64,000 nucleotides of DNA from Clostridiales bacterium (GTDB lineage Bacteria > Bacillota > Clostridia > Saccharofermentanales > Saccharofermentanaceae), in assembly GCA_017513085.1 (NCBI GenBank), contig JAFWDK010000022.1:1-64000 (forward strand), written 5' to 3'. Below the pieces are notes generated by a model, which did not search any database, was not told the origin of the DNA, and was given only the letters and a program-made list of their open reading frames with translations. How positions within the stretch are numbered: position 1 is the stretch's first letter; each line of letters begins with the position of its first letter. Both the position numbers and the translations under genes were made by a program. Below, piece by piece: positions 26,283 to 35,655 of this stretch.

Positions 26283-28241
26283 TCAGAACATAGGTGATGG
26301 GTTGTTGCTCCACTCGTAGACGCGACCATCTTTTTGGACTTGCTTGATGAATCTGTCCGCCTCGCCGCTGAGCTCTTCGACAAGATCTGTATCGATGTTG
26401 TGACCACAGTTGGAGTAAAGGACAAGCTTACAGTGTGGAAGTGCTTTTGCCGTACGAAGCATGAGATCCGGCGTGCTGATCGGGTCGTCGATGGCGCCCA
26501 GGATCAGAGTCGGGACTTCGATGGTGTGCAGCATCTCACAGAGTTTTTCTTCAGTCTTATACTTCAGAAGAGGTCTTCCGTAGTCGATTGCCTTCTCGCG
26601 AGGATCCGGTTCCGGATTCGTGGAGATCTGCATGGACCGGAAAGCACGTCTTTGCTCTCTTCGCGGGTCATTATCGATCGGCGGATCCATCGGCGGCGGT
26701 TCCTTGATGATTCCGGATAAGACCATCTGACGGATGGACATCGCACCTTCTTTGAGACTGTGCGGACCGGGGACACATGCTACGAAGCCGGTCACACGGG
26801 ATGGAGAATTAAGCATGAGATGCCAGCCGACACCTGCGCCGTGAGAAGCACCCATATAGATGAATTTATCTATGTGGAGTTTGTCGGCAACCTTGATAAC
26901 GTCGCTTGCGAAGATGTCGTACCAGGCTTCGCCGTAATCCTCGGTCACATACGAGGAGGGATAGAATCCTCGAAGAGTAATGCAGATGACGTGGTAACCC
27001 ATTCTCGCCAGTTGCTGTTGCATACCGAAAGGGAAGAAGCCCATCTGGGCGGAGAGGATATAGTTATCACCGGAACCGAATTCTTCGTAACAGAGGTTGA
27101 TCCCGGGTTCAATATTGACCTCGTGATACATCAATCGGTGCATGGCTCTAAAGTATTCCGGAGACATGCTGCAATGGTAATCTTCTTCCGGATAGGAAGG
27201 ATTCCATTTATCGATCTGATCTTTGTCCAGAACCGTCCCGAGAACACTGTAATAGGCCTTCTTTGCCTCGCTGTGTCCTTTGAAGAGGAGGGGATGGCTG
27301 ACCTCTTTTCTGAAATTGGTGAGCCAGGAATTCTCATCCAGGAGATTCCAGAAAGTCACCGAGGTGATGTTCGCTTTGCCCTCGTCTTTCGCCTTGATCA
27401 GGATGGAAAAGAGCTCTTGGTACTTATCGGCCAGTGCATCCATGGATGCATCGGAGTCATCGGCATTGTGAATATCCATTTCAGTGACGTGGACTTCCAG
27501 GCCCAGTGCACCAAAAGCAAGGAGTGTCGCCTGATACTCCCGCAGATCCGTGTCCATCTGCAGATGCGTCTGCATGCCGACACCATCAATAAGATTTCTC
27601 TCCATGAGAGGTTTAAGGATTAGGTCGAGGATGCAGGTCCTTTTCCATTCCAGAAACGTGTCGTAATCGTTATAAAAGAGCTTGACTTCAGGGGATGCAT
27701 ATTTCCGGGCGAATTCAAACGCTTTGATGACGAAATCCTCGCCGATGGTCTCAGTCCATAAAGATTTTCTCATCGCACCTTCATCAATGGCTTCGTTCAC
27801 AACATCCCACGCGTAGATCTGTCCGGCATAGTTCTCCTGCACGAAAGTCAGGACGCCCTTGATATAGTTTTCAAGTCTGGCCAACATGGTTTCCCTGTCT
27901 TCAAGACCGGCTGTCTCGTCGTAGTTTTTGCAGAAAAACCACTTCGGAGTCTGATTATGCCAGACCAAAGTGTGACCACGCATGGCGATGTGATTCTGTT
28001 TCGAAAATTCGAGGTACGGAATCGCGAAATCGAAGCGGAGTTTCGGCTCCAGGTTATATTTTTCCGGTTCTTTGCAGTTTGCTTCGTTATCCAGAAAATA
28101 CATGGGCTTCATGTCGTTTTCCGAAGTAAAACTATTGTACTGATCAAGAAGAAGCTTCGTGTTCGCCGGAGTATTGAGATTCATCCGCGAAATAGCGGCT
28201 CCCATCTTAAATTTGGAATGAAATGCATCTTTCAGGTTCAT
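26283..28241 (-). CDS. Bifunctional GH10 endo-xylanase and alpha/beta-hydrolase (esterase) fusion
   Basis: A 652-residue protein. Residues 1-~345 form a glycoside hydrolase family 10 barrel: LVWHNQTPKWF, acid/base Glu in WDVVNEA (E150) and nucleophile Glu in VHVTEMDIH (E254). Residues ~385-650 form an alpha/beta hydrolase with nucleophile elbow GASHG (Ser 466) and a late HNID histidine region. It would cut xylan backbone fragments and remove ester side groups. No signal peptide is present, so it probably acts on imported oligosaccharides in the cytoplasm. The ATG at 28241 is preferred because GGAGG lies 8 bp upstream; an earlier ATG overlaps that ribosome site. Confidence 0.85.
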   Translation of the reverse strand: MNLKDAFHSKFKMGAAISRMNLNTPANTKLLLDQYNSFTSENDMKPMYFLDNEANCKEPEKYNLEPKLRFDFAIPYLEFSKQNHIAMRGHTLVWHNQTPKWFFCKNYDETAGLEDRETMLARLENYIKGVLTFVQENYAGQIYAWDVVNEAIDEGAMRKSLWTETIGEDFVIKAFEFARKYASPEVKLFYNDYDTFLEWKRTCILDLILKPLMERNLIDGVGMQTHLQMDTDLREYQATLLAFGALGLEVHVTEMDIHNADDSDASMDALADKYQELFSILIKAKDEGKANITSVTFWNLLDENSWLTNFRKEVSHPLLFKGHSEAKKAYYSVLGTVLDKDQIDKWNPSYPEEDYHCSMSPEYFRAMHRLMYHEVNIEPGINLCYEEFGSGDNYILSAQMGFFPFGMQQQLARMGYHVICITLRGFYPSSYVTEDYGEAWYDIFASDVIKVADKLHIDKFIYMGASHGAGVGWHLMLNSPSRVTGFVACVPGPHSLKEGAMSIRQMVLSGIIKEPPPMDPPIDNDPRREQRRAFRSMQISTNPEPDPREKAIDYGRPLLKYKTEEKLCEMLHTIEVPTLILGAIDDPISTPDLMLRTAKALPHCKLVLYSNCGHNIDTDLVEELSGEADRFIKQVQKDGRVYEWSNNPSPMF

Positions 28242-28325
28242 ATTTATGTCCTCCATTGTCTGTCCTAAAGATTGTAATCGAAATCATTGAGTATGGTCAA
28301 TCAGACGCGTAGAGCAGGTTTATCT

Positions 28326-30323
28326 TTATTGACTTACCATTTCCTTGGCTTGCAGTAGCGCTTCGTAAGCCTTCCATCTCGGGTGATCGTGATCTTCGAT
28401 ACCTTCCGATTCGATCTTTCTCATTGTATCGGCGGCCATGTCTCCAGCCAGACTTGCCCAGATATCCTTATCCACTTTACCGCCGGACAGACCGATTTCG
28501 AGGATCTGACCGATGAATCCGAGCGTGGAAGTCGTATACATATTTCCGGCGGAAGTTCCGTCGACCACCTTGGAGTGAAGCTTGTTGGTCAGGATGACTA
28601 CCACCATATTGTGCTCCGGATCGATCATGGTAAAAGTTCCTGTGAATCCTTGATGACCGAATGCTTGAGAATCGGTGACCGAGCCGAAATAGTTATCGCG
28701 CTTATGGTCGCCTTCGCGCCACCAGCCTAAAGCATATCCGGGATAATCTTCGTCCTGAAAAGAAGTAAACTGGTCGATGACATTCTGAGAGAAAAACCGA
28801 TGGTTGCCGTAGCCTCCTGTCAGCATGACCGAACCCAGGATCGCCAGATCCGCGGCATTGGAAAACAGGCCGGCATGACCGGATATACCGGCCATACAAT
28901 AATATGCATTCGGATCATGCACAATACCGTGGATCGTCTCGCTCCGCGCGCCGCGATAGGTTTCTTTTCTGGTATTACTGATCCATTCTGTAGCCGCGCA
29001 ATTATCTCTGGTAAATCCGTTCTGAAGCGGATTATAAGTGATGTGTGTCAATCCCATCGGGTTCCAGAACGTCTCTTTCAGATATTCATCCAGCCCCATG
29101 CCGGTTATCTTTTCGACGCAAAAGCACAGGATCATGAAGTCGAGATCGCTGTAAAGCAGTTTTGTTCCCGGTCTATACATCAGCGGAGTCTTGCAGATAG
29201 CCCGGAGTGTGGCTTGTCGGGTGGCCGGATCGGCGTTTGTGCCGACATAAAGGATGTTACTATCGTGCCCGGCGCTTCCTTGAGTGGCATTGTCGTATGT
29301 ATCATTAAAGTATTGCGGTCCTGCCGGAAATCCGCCTTGATGGCGAAGCAGGTCCCGAATCGTCAGTTCCGATTTCCACTTCTTATTGTTTTCCAAAGAG
29401 ATCCGGTCATATTTCGCATACGCGATGTCGATGGTGTTTTCGGAGAATTCTTTGCCCAGAATATCGACGATCTTCGTATCCAGTGTGAGCTGTCCCTGGG
29501 TAACCAGATGCTGGATCGCATAATTTACGCTGAAGACTTTCGTTACGGAAGCAAGATCGTAGAGCGTGTCCGAGGTGACTTGAGGAGCATCGATGCGATT
29601 GCCGTCTCCGTCCAGATCTTTTATGTTTCCCCATGCGTGGTCATAGACAAGTTTCCCGTCTTTCACGATAGCTACCTGTGCACTCGGAAACCCGTTTCTC
29701 ACATCGCAACTGATGATACTGTCGATGAGACGGATCGCATCCCCGGAAATGCCGACTTCTTCCGGGGTTCCCGGAATGACAGTCGGATAAGGAATGCGTA
29801 CTTTTACGACGCCTTCTGAAAGATCGCTCAATTGAAGGGAGTTCCTGCCATCACGTGAGATGCCTGAAATGTCTATGCAGTATGTGTTTCCGGGAGCCAT
29901 GGCGGAGGTGTTGATACGTGTATCATTTATGTAGAGAGAAAAACTTCCGGACCCGACACCCGGACGAACGAAGATCTTGCCTTGATTACGGTATCCGTAA
30001 AATCCCAGACGATTATTGGCGCCATACATAGAACGGTCCTGCCAGTCCGGAAAAGACAGATCATATTGCCATTCCAGGCTTGTATCGTCAAAAACATCTT
30101 CTGACGGATCGGTTTGTGTGATAACTACTTCACCGGCCGGAACGCTTTGGGAAACAGAAGTCTGGGATGACGCGGAGACATCGGATCCTTGGCGTTCACT
30201 ATTCAGGATAGTGCCGGAGGATGGAAACGACGGAGCAGAAGGTTCGCCTTTCTTACACGAAGCAGAGAATGCCGTTGTGATGATGAGTGTGGTACTTAGT
30301 ATAGCAGCAAGAGCTTTTTTCAT
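28326..30323 (-). CDS. Lipoprotein serine hydrolase, class C beta-lactamase / PBP4B-like
   Basis: A 665-residue lipoprotein (lipobox SASC, Cys about 23) with a Ser-rich linker, a beta-rich N-terminal module (~60-180) and a class C beta-lactamase-type domain. The catalytic tetrad is SVTK within YDLASVTK, followed by YSD in the second motif position and GHQGFTGT as the third. This order and the DLASVTK context resemble PBP4B (YfeW-type) enzymes, which act as D,D-carboxypeptidases or peptidases on the cell wall. A long in-frame extension upstream lacks a ribosome site; ATG 30323 follows AAGGAAAG and starts a proper signal. Probably monocistronic. Confidence 0.75.
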   Translation of the reverse strand: MKKALAAILSTTLIITTAFSASCKKGEPSAPSFPSSGTILNSERQGSDVSASSQTSVSQSVPAGEVVITQTDPSEDVFDDTSLEWQYDLSFPDWQDRSMYGANNRLGFYGYRNQGKIFVRPGVGSGSFSLYINDTRINTSAMAPGNTYCIDISGISRDGRNSLQLSDLSEGVVKVRIPYPTVIPGTPEEVGISGDAIRLIDSIISCDVRNGFPSAQVAIVKDGKLVYDHAWGNIKDLDGDGNRIDAPQVTSDTLYDLASVTKVFSVNYAIQHLVTQGQLTLDTKIVDILGKEFSENTIDIAYAKYDRISLENNKKWKSELTIRDLLRHQGGFPAGPQYFNDTYDNATQGSAGHDSNILYVGTNADPATRQATLRAICKTPLMYRPGTKLLYSDLDFMILCFCVEKITGMGLDEYLKETFWNPMGLTHITYNPLQNGFTRDNCAATEWISNTRKETYRGARSETIHGIVHDPNAYYCMAGISGHAGLFSNAADLAILGSVMLTGGYGNHRFFSQNVIDQFTSFQDEDYPGYALGWWREGDHKRDNYFGSVTDSQAFGHQGFTGTFTMIDPEHNMVVVILTNKLHSKVVDGTSAGNMYTTSTLGFIGQILEIGLSGGKVDKDIWASLAGDMAADTMRKIESEGIEDHDHPRWKAYEALLQAKEMVSQ

Positions 30324-30496
30324 ATTACTTTCCTTATAAATAAATTCTAATTTATTATACTGCCTCCGAAATGGATTGTGGGGCTCTGTCATGAAAAAGC
30401 ACTGCCGCGGTATAAAACAGAAAGAGTATAATGAAGGAAATGTTGTCCGACGTGTGGTTTCGTGTCGGCTGTTTGAGTTTTTCCGGAGGGTGGAAT

Positions 30497-31447
30497 ATGG
30501 ATGATCCGAATAGCAATGTATGGCTGAAAAACCGCCGTTTTTACGAAGAACATGTGGCAGGAATGATCCGTGACCGGTTCGGTTTATATGAGTCCCGCAT
30601 CGCAGTAGGTCTTTCCGGCGAAGGTTCGGATTGTTTCGGTTTTGACGATGAGATCTCACGGGACCATGACTTCGGAACAGGTGTGTGTTTATGGCTTACA
30701 GATGAAGATATGCATCTTTACGGTCATAAATTGAATGAAGCATATACAGTTTTGGTCCAAGAAAAGGAAAGGGCATTTTATACGCCGAGATTGCAGGAAC
30801 GTCGAGGTGTCATGTCCATTCATGATTTTTATTCCAATATCCTGCAGATCGATTGCGATACAGTCGGATGCACGATGAGTGAACAGCAATGGCTTCGCCT
30901 AGATCATGCCTGTCTGGCGACGGCTGTAAATGGCGAGATCTACAGAGACGATCTGGGTGCTTTTTCCAAATTCCGGAAACTGCTTATGGATTACTACCCG
31001 GATAGAGTATGGCGAATGCGGATCGCAGAGAAGATGCATGAGTATTCTGCAGCTTTGCAGGTGAACTACGCAAGATGTATGACGAGAAAAGATACGGTGG
31101 CTGCACAATTATGTAAGAGTAGAGGAACCGAAGCGGCGATGGAACTGTTTTTCCTTCTTAAGCGTGTCTATCCGCCATACTATAAGTGGACTTTCCGTGC
31201 ATTATCCAAATTGGAAGGAGCGGAGGAATTTTCTGCGAGGATACAGGAACTTGCCGATCTTCCTTGTAGCAAGGAAGCCTGGGAAGGAACGCGTTACCAT
31301 CCGAACAGGCAGAACTATAAGGATCGGGTCGTGTCTTTGTCGGAGGATATCGGCTATGATCTTTCGGAAATGCTGAAGCAGCAGGGCTTGATCGAACGCA
31401 TGAATCCGTATCTTGAAGCGGATGTGCAGAAGATCTTGAAGAGATGA
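30497..31447 (+). CDS. DUF4037 protein with nucleotidyltransferase-like N terminus
   Basis: A 316-residue soluble protein. The nucleotidyltransferase-like beginning has VGLSGEGSDCFGFDDEISRD and a following DHDFG, matching the DUF4037 family. GGAGG at 30485-30489 is 7 bp before ATG 30497; an upstream ATG at 30431 overlaps a TATAAT-like sequence (30427-30432) and is rejected. Family function is not known; members have the metal-binding DxD of nucleotidyltransferases. It stands between a divergent hydrolase and a membrane protein gene. Confidence 0.7.
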   Translation: MDDPNSNVWLKNRRFYEEHVAGMIRDRFGLYESRIAVGLSGEGSDCFGFDDEISRDHDFGTGVCLWLTDEDMHLYGHKLNEAYTVLVQEKERAFYTPRLQERRGVMSIHDFYSNILQIDCDTVGCTMSEQQWLRLDHACLATAVNGEIYRDDLGAFSKFRKLLMDYYPDRVWRMRIAEKMHEYSAALQVNYARCMTRKDTVAAQLCKSRGTEAAMELFFLLKRVYPPYYKWTFRALSKLEGAEEFSARIQELADLPCSKEAWEGTRYHPNRQNYKDRVVSLSEDIGYDLSEMLKQQGLIERMNPYLEADVQKILKR

Positions 31448-31552
31448 ACCGGAAAGAAGGAAATGCGAGAGATTTTTGAGATGAGCTTTCCAATGGTTTC
31501 CGTTCATGTATAATAAATAAGAGAAAAATTCGTTTTTTTCAGGAGGGTCGAC

Positions 31553-32323
31553 ATGAACTTCAATTCGAATGACAACCAGGCAGGATACGACGAAGATATA
31601 CAGTACGCAGACGCACTTGCTGCTGCACTTGAAGAGCTAAGTGAACCTCTCGGTAACTATGGCAGAGTTTATGCGGAGAAAGAAGCTCTGCAGAAGCAAA
31701 AAGACGGTTTGGCCCAGAGAGGCGGAATCAGCGAGAGCTTCGGCAGATTGATCTGCTATGGCATAGCATCGGTTTTTGCGGTGATCCTGCTCATTATACT
31801 GAATCTTCTGGCGGCGCCTGTCTTTGTTTTTATACTTTTCGGTTTTGTGGCTGCTGCCGCATATCTTGTGGTGGGAACTATTATCATCCAGTACCAGCAA
31901 AATACACATCTGAACGTATCCGATCTCTCGGCTGCCATTGATGAGCGCGAAGACAAACTGATTGCTTATGACAAAGAACTCCGTTCCTACAGAGGAGTGG
32001 ATGTCCCGATCGAATACAGAAACCGTAAAGCAATCTCTTTTTTCCAGGATGTGTTGCGTTCCCATGAAGCTTTTTCTATAGACGAAGCAATAGAACTTTA
32101 TGAATCTGAGCTCAGACTCAATCCGGCTTTGGCAGACCGTCAAAGTCCTGAGCAGCTTCAACAACAGCTTGCCCAGACTGCCCTTCTGCCACAGGGAGAT
32201 GACGATCTTATGTCGCGTGCCCGCAATGCCATCGAATACATGGGCGGCATAAAGATATTCGCATTTATAACTGCACTTGTATTTCTTTCCTTTATTGTCA
32301 CCGGTGTGATTGCAGGTATCTGA
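31553..32323 (+). CDS. Membrane protein of unknown function
   Basis: A 256-residue protein with an acidic N terminus, a coiled-coil-like segment, two adjacent transmembrane helices at about 67-112, a charged cytoplasmic-type middle and one more helix at the C terminus (FAFITALVFLSFIVTGVIA). CAGGAGG lies just before the ATG. A TATAAT at 31509-31514 gives a likely promoter. It ends 2 bp before nrdG, so the two are translationally coupled. No family recognised. Confidence 0.65.
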   Translation: MNFNSNDNQAGYDEDIQYADALAAALEELSEPLGNYGRVYAEKEALQKQKDGLAQRGGISESFGRLICYGIASVFAVILLIILNLLAAPVFVFILFGFVAAAAYLVVGTIIIQYQQNTHLNVSDLSAAIDEREDKLIAYDKELRSYRGVDVPIEYRNRKAISFFQDVLRSHEAFSIDEAIELYESELRLNPALADRQSPEQLQQQLAQTALLPQGDDDLMSRARNAIEYMGGIKIFAFITALVFLSFIVTGVIAGI

Positions 32324-32325
32324 TC

Positions 32326-33015
32326 ATGAAGATTCACGGCTTGATGAAAATGACATTGTTGGACTTTCCCGGTAAAGTCGCCTGTACCGTATTTCTCGGA
32401 GGGTGTGATTTCCGTTGCCCGTTCTGCCATAACTGGGAGCTTCTGGATCCGGAGGCGCCGGCTTTTATGGAAGATACGGAATTATTGCGCTTCCTGGATA
32501 CAAGACACGGCTTACTGGATGGTGTTGTATTTACAGGAGGAGAGCCACTCCTTCGACGGGAGCTTCCTGATCTGATCAGATCGATCCGTGGAATGGGCTT
32601 TCAAGTGAAACTGGATACTAACGGGAATCATCCGGACCGCTTGATCGAACTTGTAGAGGAAGGCCTTGTGGATTATGTTGCGATGGATATCAAGAATTGC
32701 AGAGAACGTTATGGAGAGACCATAGGAATCCCGAATTTCAATGTGTCAAAAATTAATCAAAGTGTAGAATACCTTCTTGGCGGAAAAGTAGATTATGAGT
32801 TCCGTACGACGGTCGTTTCGCAGTTCCATGACGAAGAATCCATGAAGAAGATCGGGGAATGGATCCATGGTGCGGACCGATACTTCCTGCAAGGTTTTGT
32901 GAGCCGGGAGACTGTGCCGGACAAAGAGTTGAAGGCCTGTTCCAAAGAGCAGATGAATGCCTTTCTGGACATTGTTTCACCTTGTGTAAAAGAGGCTGCC
33001 CTGCGAGGAATTTGA
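32326..33015 (+). CDS. nrdG: Anaerobic ribonucleotide reductase activating protein (radical SAM)
   Basis: A 229-residue radical-SAM enzyme with the CxxxCxxC cluster motif CDFRCPFC (C27, C31, C34) and GGEP near residue 74. It uses a [4Fe-4S] cluster and S-adenosylmethionine to make the glycyl radical on NrdD. It sits immediately upstream of nrdD but before the NrdR boxes, and follows the membrane protein with a 2-bp gap. So its transcription may come from the 31509 promoter rather than the NrdR-controlled one. Length and motif match the NrdG / pyruvate-formate-lyase activating subclass; the adjacent NrdD decides the name. Confidence 0.85.
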   Translation: MKIHGLMKMTLLDFPGKVACTVFLGGCDFRCPFCHNWELLDPEAPAFMEDTELLRFLDTRHGLLDGVVFTGGEPLLRRELPDLIRSIRGMGFQVKLDTNGNHPDRLIELVEEGLVDYVAMDIKNCRERYGETIGIPNFNVSKINQSVEYLLGGKVDYEFRTTVVSQFHDEESMKKIGEWIHGADRYFLQGFVSRETVPDKELKACSKEQMNAFLDIVSPCVKEAALRGI

Positions 33016-33047
33016 AATAAAAATCAAATACGTAATGAGATTGTAAG

Positions 33048-33063
33048 ATACAATATCTTGTGT
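33048..33063. promoter_or_regulatory. NrdR box 1
   Basis: ATACAATATCTTGTGT matches the NrdR box consensus (acaCwAtATaTwGtgt) at nearly every position. It is 31 bp (three helical turns) from box 2, the usual spacing for NrdR pairs. Confidence 0.75.
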
Positions 33064-33078
33064 TTTGCATTTTTTCGC

Positions 33079-33116
33079 TCACAAGATATTGACTTTTTTG
33101 CCCGTAATGATATCTT
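33079..33116 (+). promoter_or_regulatory. NrdR box 2 overlapping the nrdD promoter
   Basis: TCACAAGATATTGACT (33079-33094) is the second NrdR box. Its end supplies the -35 TTGACT (33089-33094), followed after 16 bp by TATCTT with a TG extension. NrdR binding with ATP or dATP would block this promoter. The following leader to 33200 holds a CGATGG / CCATCG hairpin around 33147-33170. Confidence 0.7.
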
Positions 33117-33200
33117 TGTATATAACAGCCGTTAAGGGTAGCGAGCGATGGTTAAGAAGGGTGCCCATCGTGAAGTAATAAATCGGGAGGAAGGCTATTT

Positions 33201-35654
33201 ATGTATCGAGTATCAAAGAGAGACGGGGTAATCGTTGATTTTAATGTATCCAAGATCAGTGCAGCGATTGAGAAAGCGTTTATAGGATGTGACAAGCAGT
33301 ATCATCCGAGCGTGATCGATATGCTGGCGCTTCGCGTTACCAGTGATTTTGAAGATAAGATCAAAGACGAAGTGATTTCGGTGGAGGATATTCAGGATAG
33401 TGTAGAGAAGATCCTGTCCGAAGCAGGTTACTCTGATGTCGCGAAGGCATATATCCTTTACAGAAAACAGCGTGAGAAGATCCGTAATGTTAGAAATACG
33501 ATGTTGAACTATAGAGACATCGTGGACAATTATCTGAAGATCAACGACTGGCGTGTTAAAGAGAACTCTACCGTTACCTACAGCGTAGGCGGACTCATTC
33601 TCTCCAACTCCGGTGCCATTACGGCGAACTACTGGCTCTCTGAGATCTATGATGAAGAAATCGCAGAAGCGCACAGAAGCGCGGCGATCCATATCCACGA
33701 CCTGAGCATGCTGACAGGTTATTGTGCGGGATGGTCTCTCAAGCAACTGATCCAGGAAGGTCTTGGCGGCGTAGTCGGAAAGATCACTTCTTCTCCGGCA
33801 GGACACCTGTCCACATTGTGCAACCAGATGGTCAACTTCCTCGGCATCATGCAGAACGAGTGGGCCGGCGCACAGGCTTTCTCCTCTTTCGATACTTATC
33901 TGGCTCCTTTCGTTAAGATCGATAATCTTTCCCAGAAAGAAGTTAAGCAGTGCATCCAGTCTTTTATCTTTGGTGTTAACACACCTTCAAGATGGGGTAC
34001 ACAGTCTCCGTTTACCAATATTACCCTTGACTGGGTCGTTCCGAGAGATATGAAGGATGAGCAGTGCTGGGTAGGCGGCAAACAGGTCGATTTCACCTAT
34101 GGTGAATGCCAGAAAGAAATGGATATGGTCAACAAGGCATTTATCGAGATCATGATCGAAGGTGATGCCAATGGCCGTGGTTTCCAGTATCCTATCCCGA
34201 CATACTCTATTACCAGAGATTTCAACTGGGATGAAACAGAAAACAACAAACTTCTCTTTGAAATGACAGCTAAGTACGGTACTCCATACTTCTCCAACTA
34301 CATCAATTCCGACATGGAACCGAGTGATGTTCGAAGCATGTGCTGCCGTCTGAGACTGGATCTTCGCGAACTTCGCAAGAAGTCCGGTGGTTTCTTCGGT
34401 TCCGGCGAATCTACGGGTTCTGTTGGTGTAGTTACCATTAACCTGCCGCGTATCGCTTATCTGGCGGCAGATGAGACAGATTTCTTTAAGAGACTCGACA
34501 GACTCATGGATCTGGCAGCAAGATCTCTGAAGACAAAGAGAACGGTTATTACGAAACTTCTTGATACAGGTCTGTATCCGTATACGAAGAGATACCTCGG
34601 CACTTTCGATAATCACTTCTCAACGATCGGTCTTATCGGCATGAATGAAGTCGGACTGAATGCGAAGTGGCTCCGTAAGGATCTTACTCACAAGGAGACT
34701 CAGGATTTCGCTGCAAAAGTACTCAATCACATGAGAGACAAGCTCAGTGACTATCAGGAGAAGTATGGTGACCTTTATAACCTCGAAGCAACTCCGGCTG
34801 AGTCCACAACATACAGATTTGCCAAGCACGACAAGGAGCAGTTCCCGGATATTATTACAGCTAATGAGAAGGGCACACCTTATTACACCAACTCTTCTCA
34901 CTTGCCGGTAGGCTATACTGAGGATATCTTCTCTGCTTTGGATGTACAGGATAACTTGCAGACACTGTACACATCCGGTACTGTATTCCACGCTTTCCTT
35001 GGCGAGAAGCTTCCGGATTGGAAGGCTGCAGCTACTCTGGTACGTAAGATTGCCGAAAATTACAGATTGCCATACTATACCATGTCTCCGACATATTCTG
35101 TATGCAAGAACCATGGTTATATCACCGGCGAAGTTTTCGAGTGCCCGGATTGCGGAGGACGTACTGAGGTATATAGCCGAATCACCGGTTACTATCGTCC
35201 GATTCAGAACTGGAACGATGGCAAAGCACAGGAATATCAGGATCGTAGAGAATATGATATTGAGCATAGCTGCCTTTGCCACAGTGGTCCGATTACCTGT
35301 GTAAACAGCAATGAAGTGGAAGAAGCAGAACGCAAGGCATCCTCCGGTGCAGAAGAAGTGATCAACGTAACCGAGGCTCCGAAGCCGGCGGTTTCCGAAA
35401 ACGAGGGAACGGTTTTCCCGATCATGTACGTGAAAGATCACTGCCCGAAGTGCAAGGGTGCTGAGCAGAAGTTCAAGCTTGCCAAGGTACAGTACACAAT
35501 GGTGAATTGTTCCCAGAATATGGATGTGGCAAGAGAGATGAATATCCTGCAGACACCTACCATCATTGATGCAGACGGAACGAGATATGTTGGCGATAAC
35601 GCTGCATCCGAGTGGCTCAAGGCTCATTCTGAGAAAGTATCTACGGGAGTATAA
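33201..35654 (+). CDS. nrdD: Class III (anaerobic) ribonucleoside-triphosphate reductase with fused glutaredoxin-like domain
   Basis: An 817-residue enzyme reducing NTPs to dNTPs without oxygen. An ATP-cone at residues ~3-93 gives dATP regulation; the barrel follows; the glycyl-radical site is in YSRITGYYRP (Gly 663), preceded by zinc-binding cysteines in ECPDCGG. After a linker (~700-735) comes an extra domain with a redox CPKC (748-751) and TPTIIDADGT, a glutaredoxin/NrdH-like fold. Typical NrdD uses formate; a subgroup uses thioredoxin or glutaredoxin, and here the donor is built in. GGGAGGAAGG before the ATG is a strong ribosome site. trxB starts 1 bp after the stop. Confidence 0.9.
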   Translation: MYRVSKRDGVIVDFNVSKISAAIEKAFIGCDKQYHPSVIDMLALRVTSDFEDKIKDEVISVEDIQDSVEKILSEAGYSDVAKAYILYRKQREKIRNVRNTMLNYRDIVDNYLKINDWRVKENSTVTYSVGGLILSNSGAITANYWLSEIYDEEIAEAHRSAAIHIHDLSMLTGYCAGWSLKQLIQEGLGGVVGKITSSPAGHLSTLCNQMVNFLGIMQNEWAGAQAFSSFDTYLAPFVKIDNLSQKEVKQCIQSFIFGVNTPSRWGTQSPFTNITLDWVVPRDMKDEQCWVGGKQVDFTYGECQKEMDMVNKAFIEIMIEGDANGRGFQYPIPTYSITRDFNWDETENNKLLFEMTAKYGTPYFSNYINSDMEPSDVRSMCCRLRLDLRELRKKSGGFFGSGESTGSVGVVTINLPRIAYLAADETDFFKRLDRLMDLAARSLKTKRTVITKLLDTGLYPYTKRYLGTFDNHFSTIGLIGMNEVGLNAKWLRKDLTHKETQDFAAKVLNHMRDKLSDYQEKYGDLYNLEATPAESTTYRFAKHDKEQFPDIITANEKGTPYYTNSSHLPVGYTEDIFSALDVQDNLQTLYTSGTVFHAFLGEKLPDWKAAATLVRKIAENYRLPYYTMSPTYSVCKNHGYITGEVFECPDCGGRTEVYSRITGYYRPIQNWNDGKAQEYQDRREYDIEHSCLCHSGPITCVNSNEVEEAERKASSGAEEVINVTEAPKPAVSENEGTVFPIMYVKDHCPKCKGAEQKFKLAKVQYTMVNCSQNMDVAREMNILQTPTIIDADGTRYVGDNAASEWLKAHSEKVSTGV

Positions 35655-35655
35655 T

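Noticed and set aside
26760..27623. 287-codon plus-strand frame inside the xylanase gene
   Set aside because: Shadow of the GH10 gene, whose active-site motifs are intact on the other strand.
33117..33200. Riboswitch in the nrdD leader
   Set aside because: Only a short CGATGG/CCATCG hairpin is visible; no cobalamin box or other known aptamer core.
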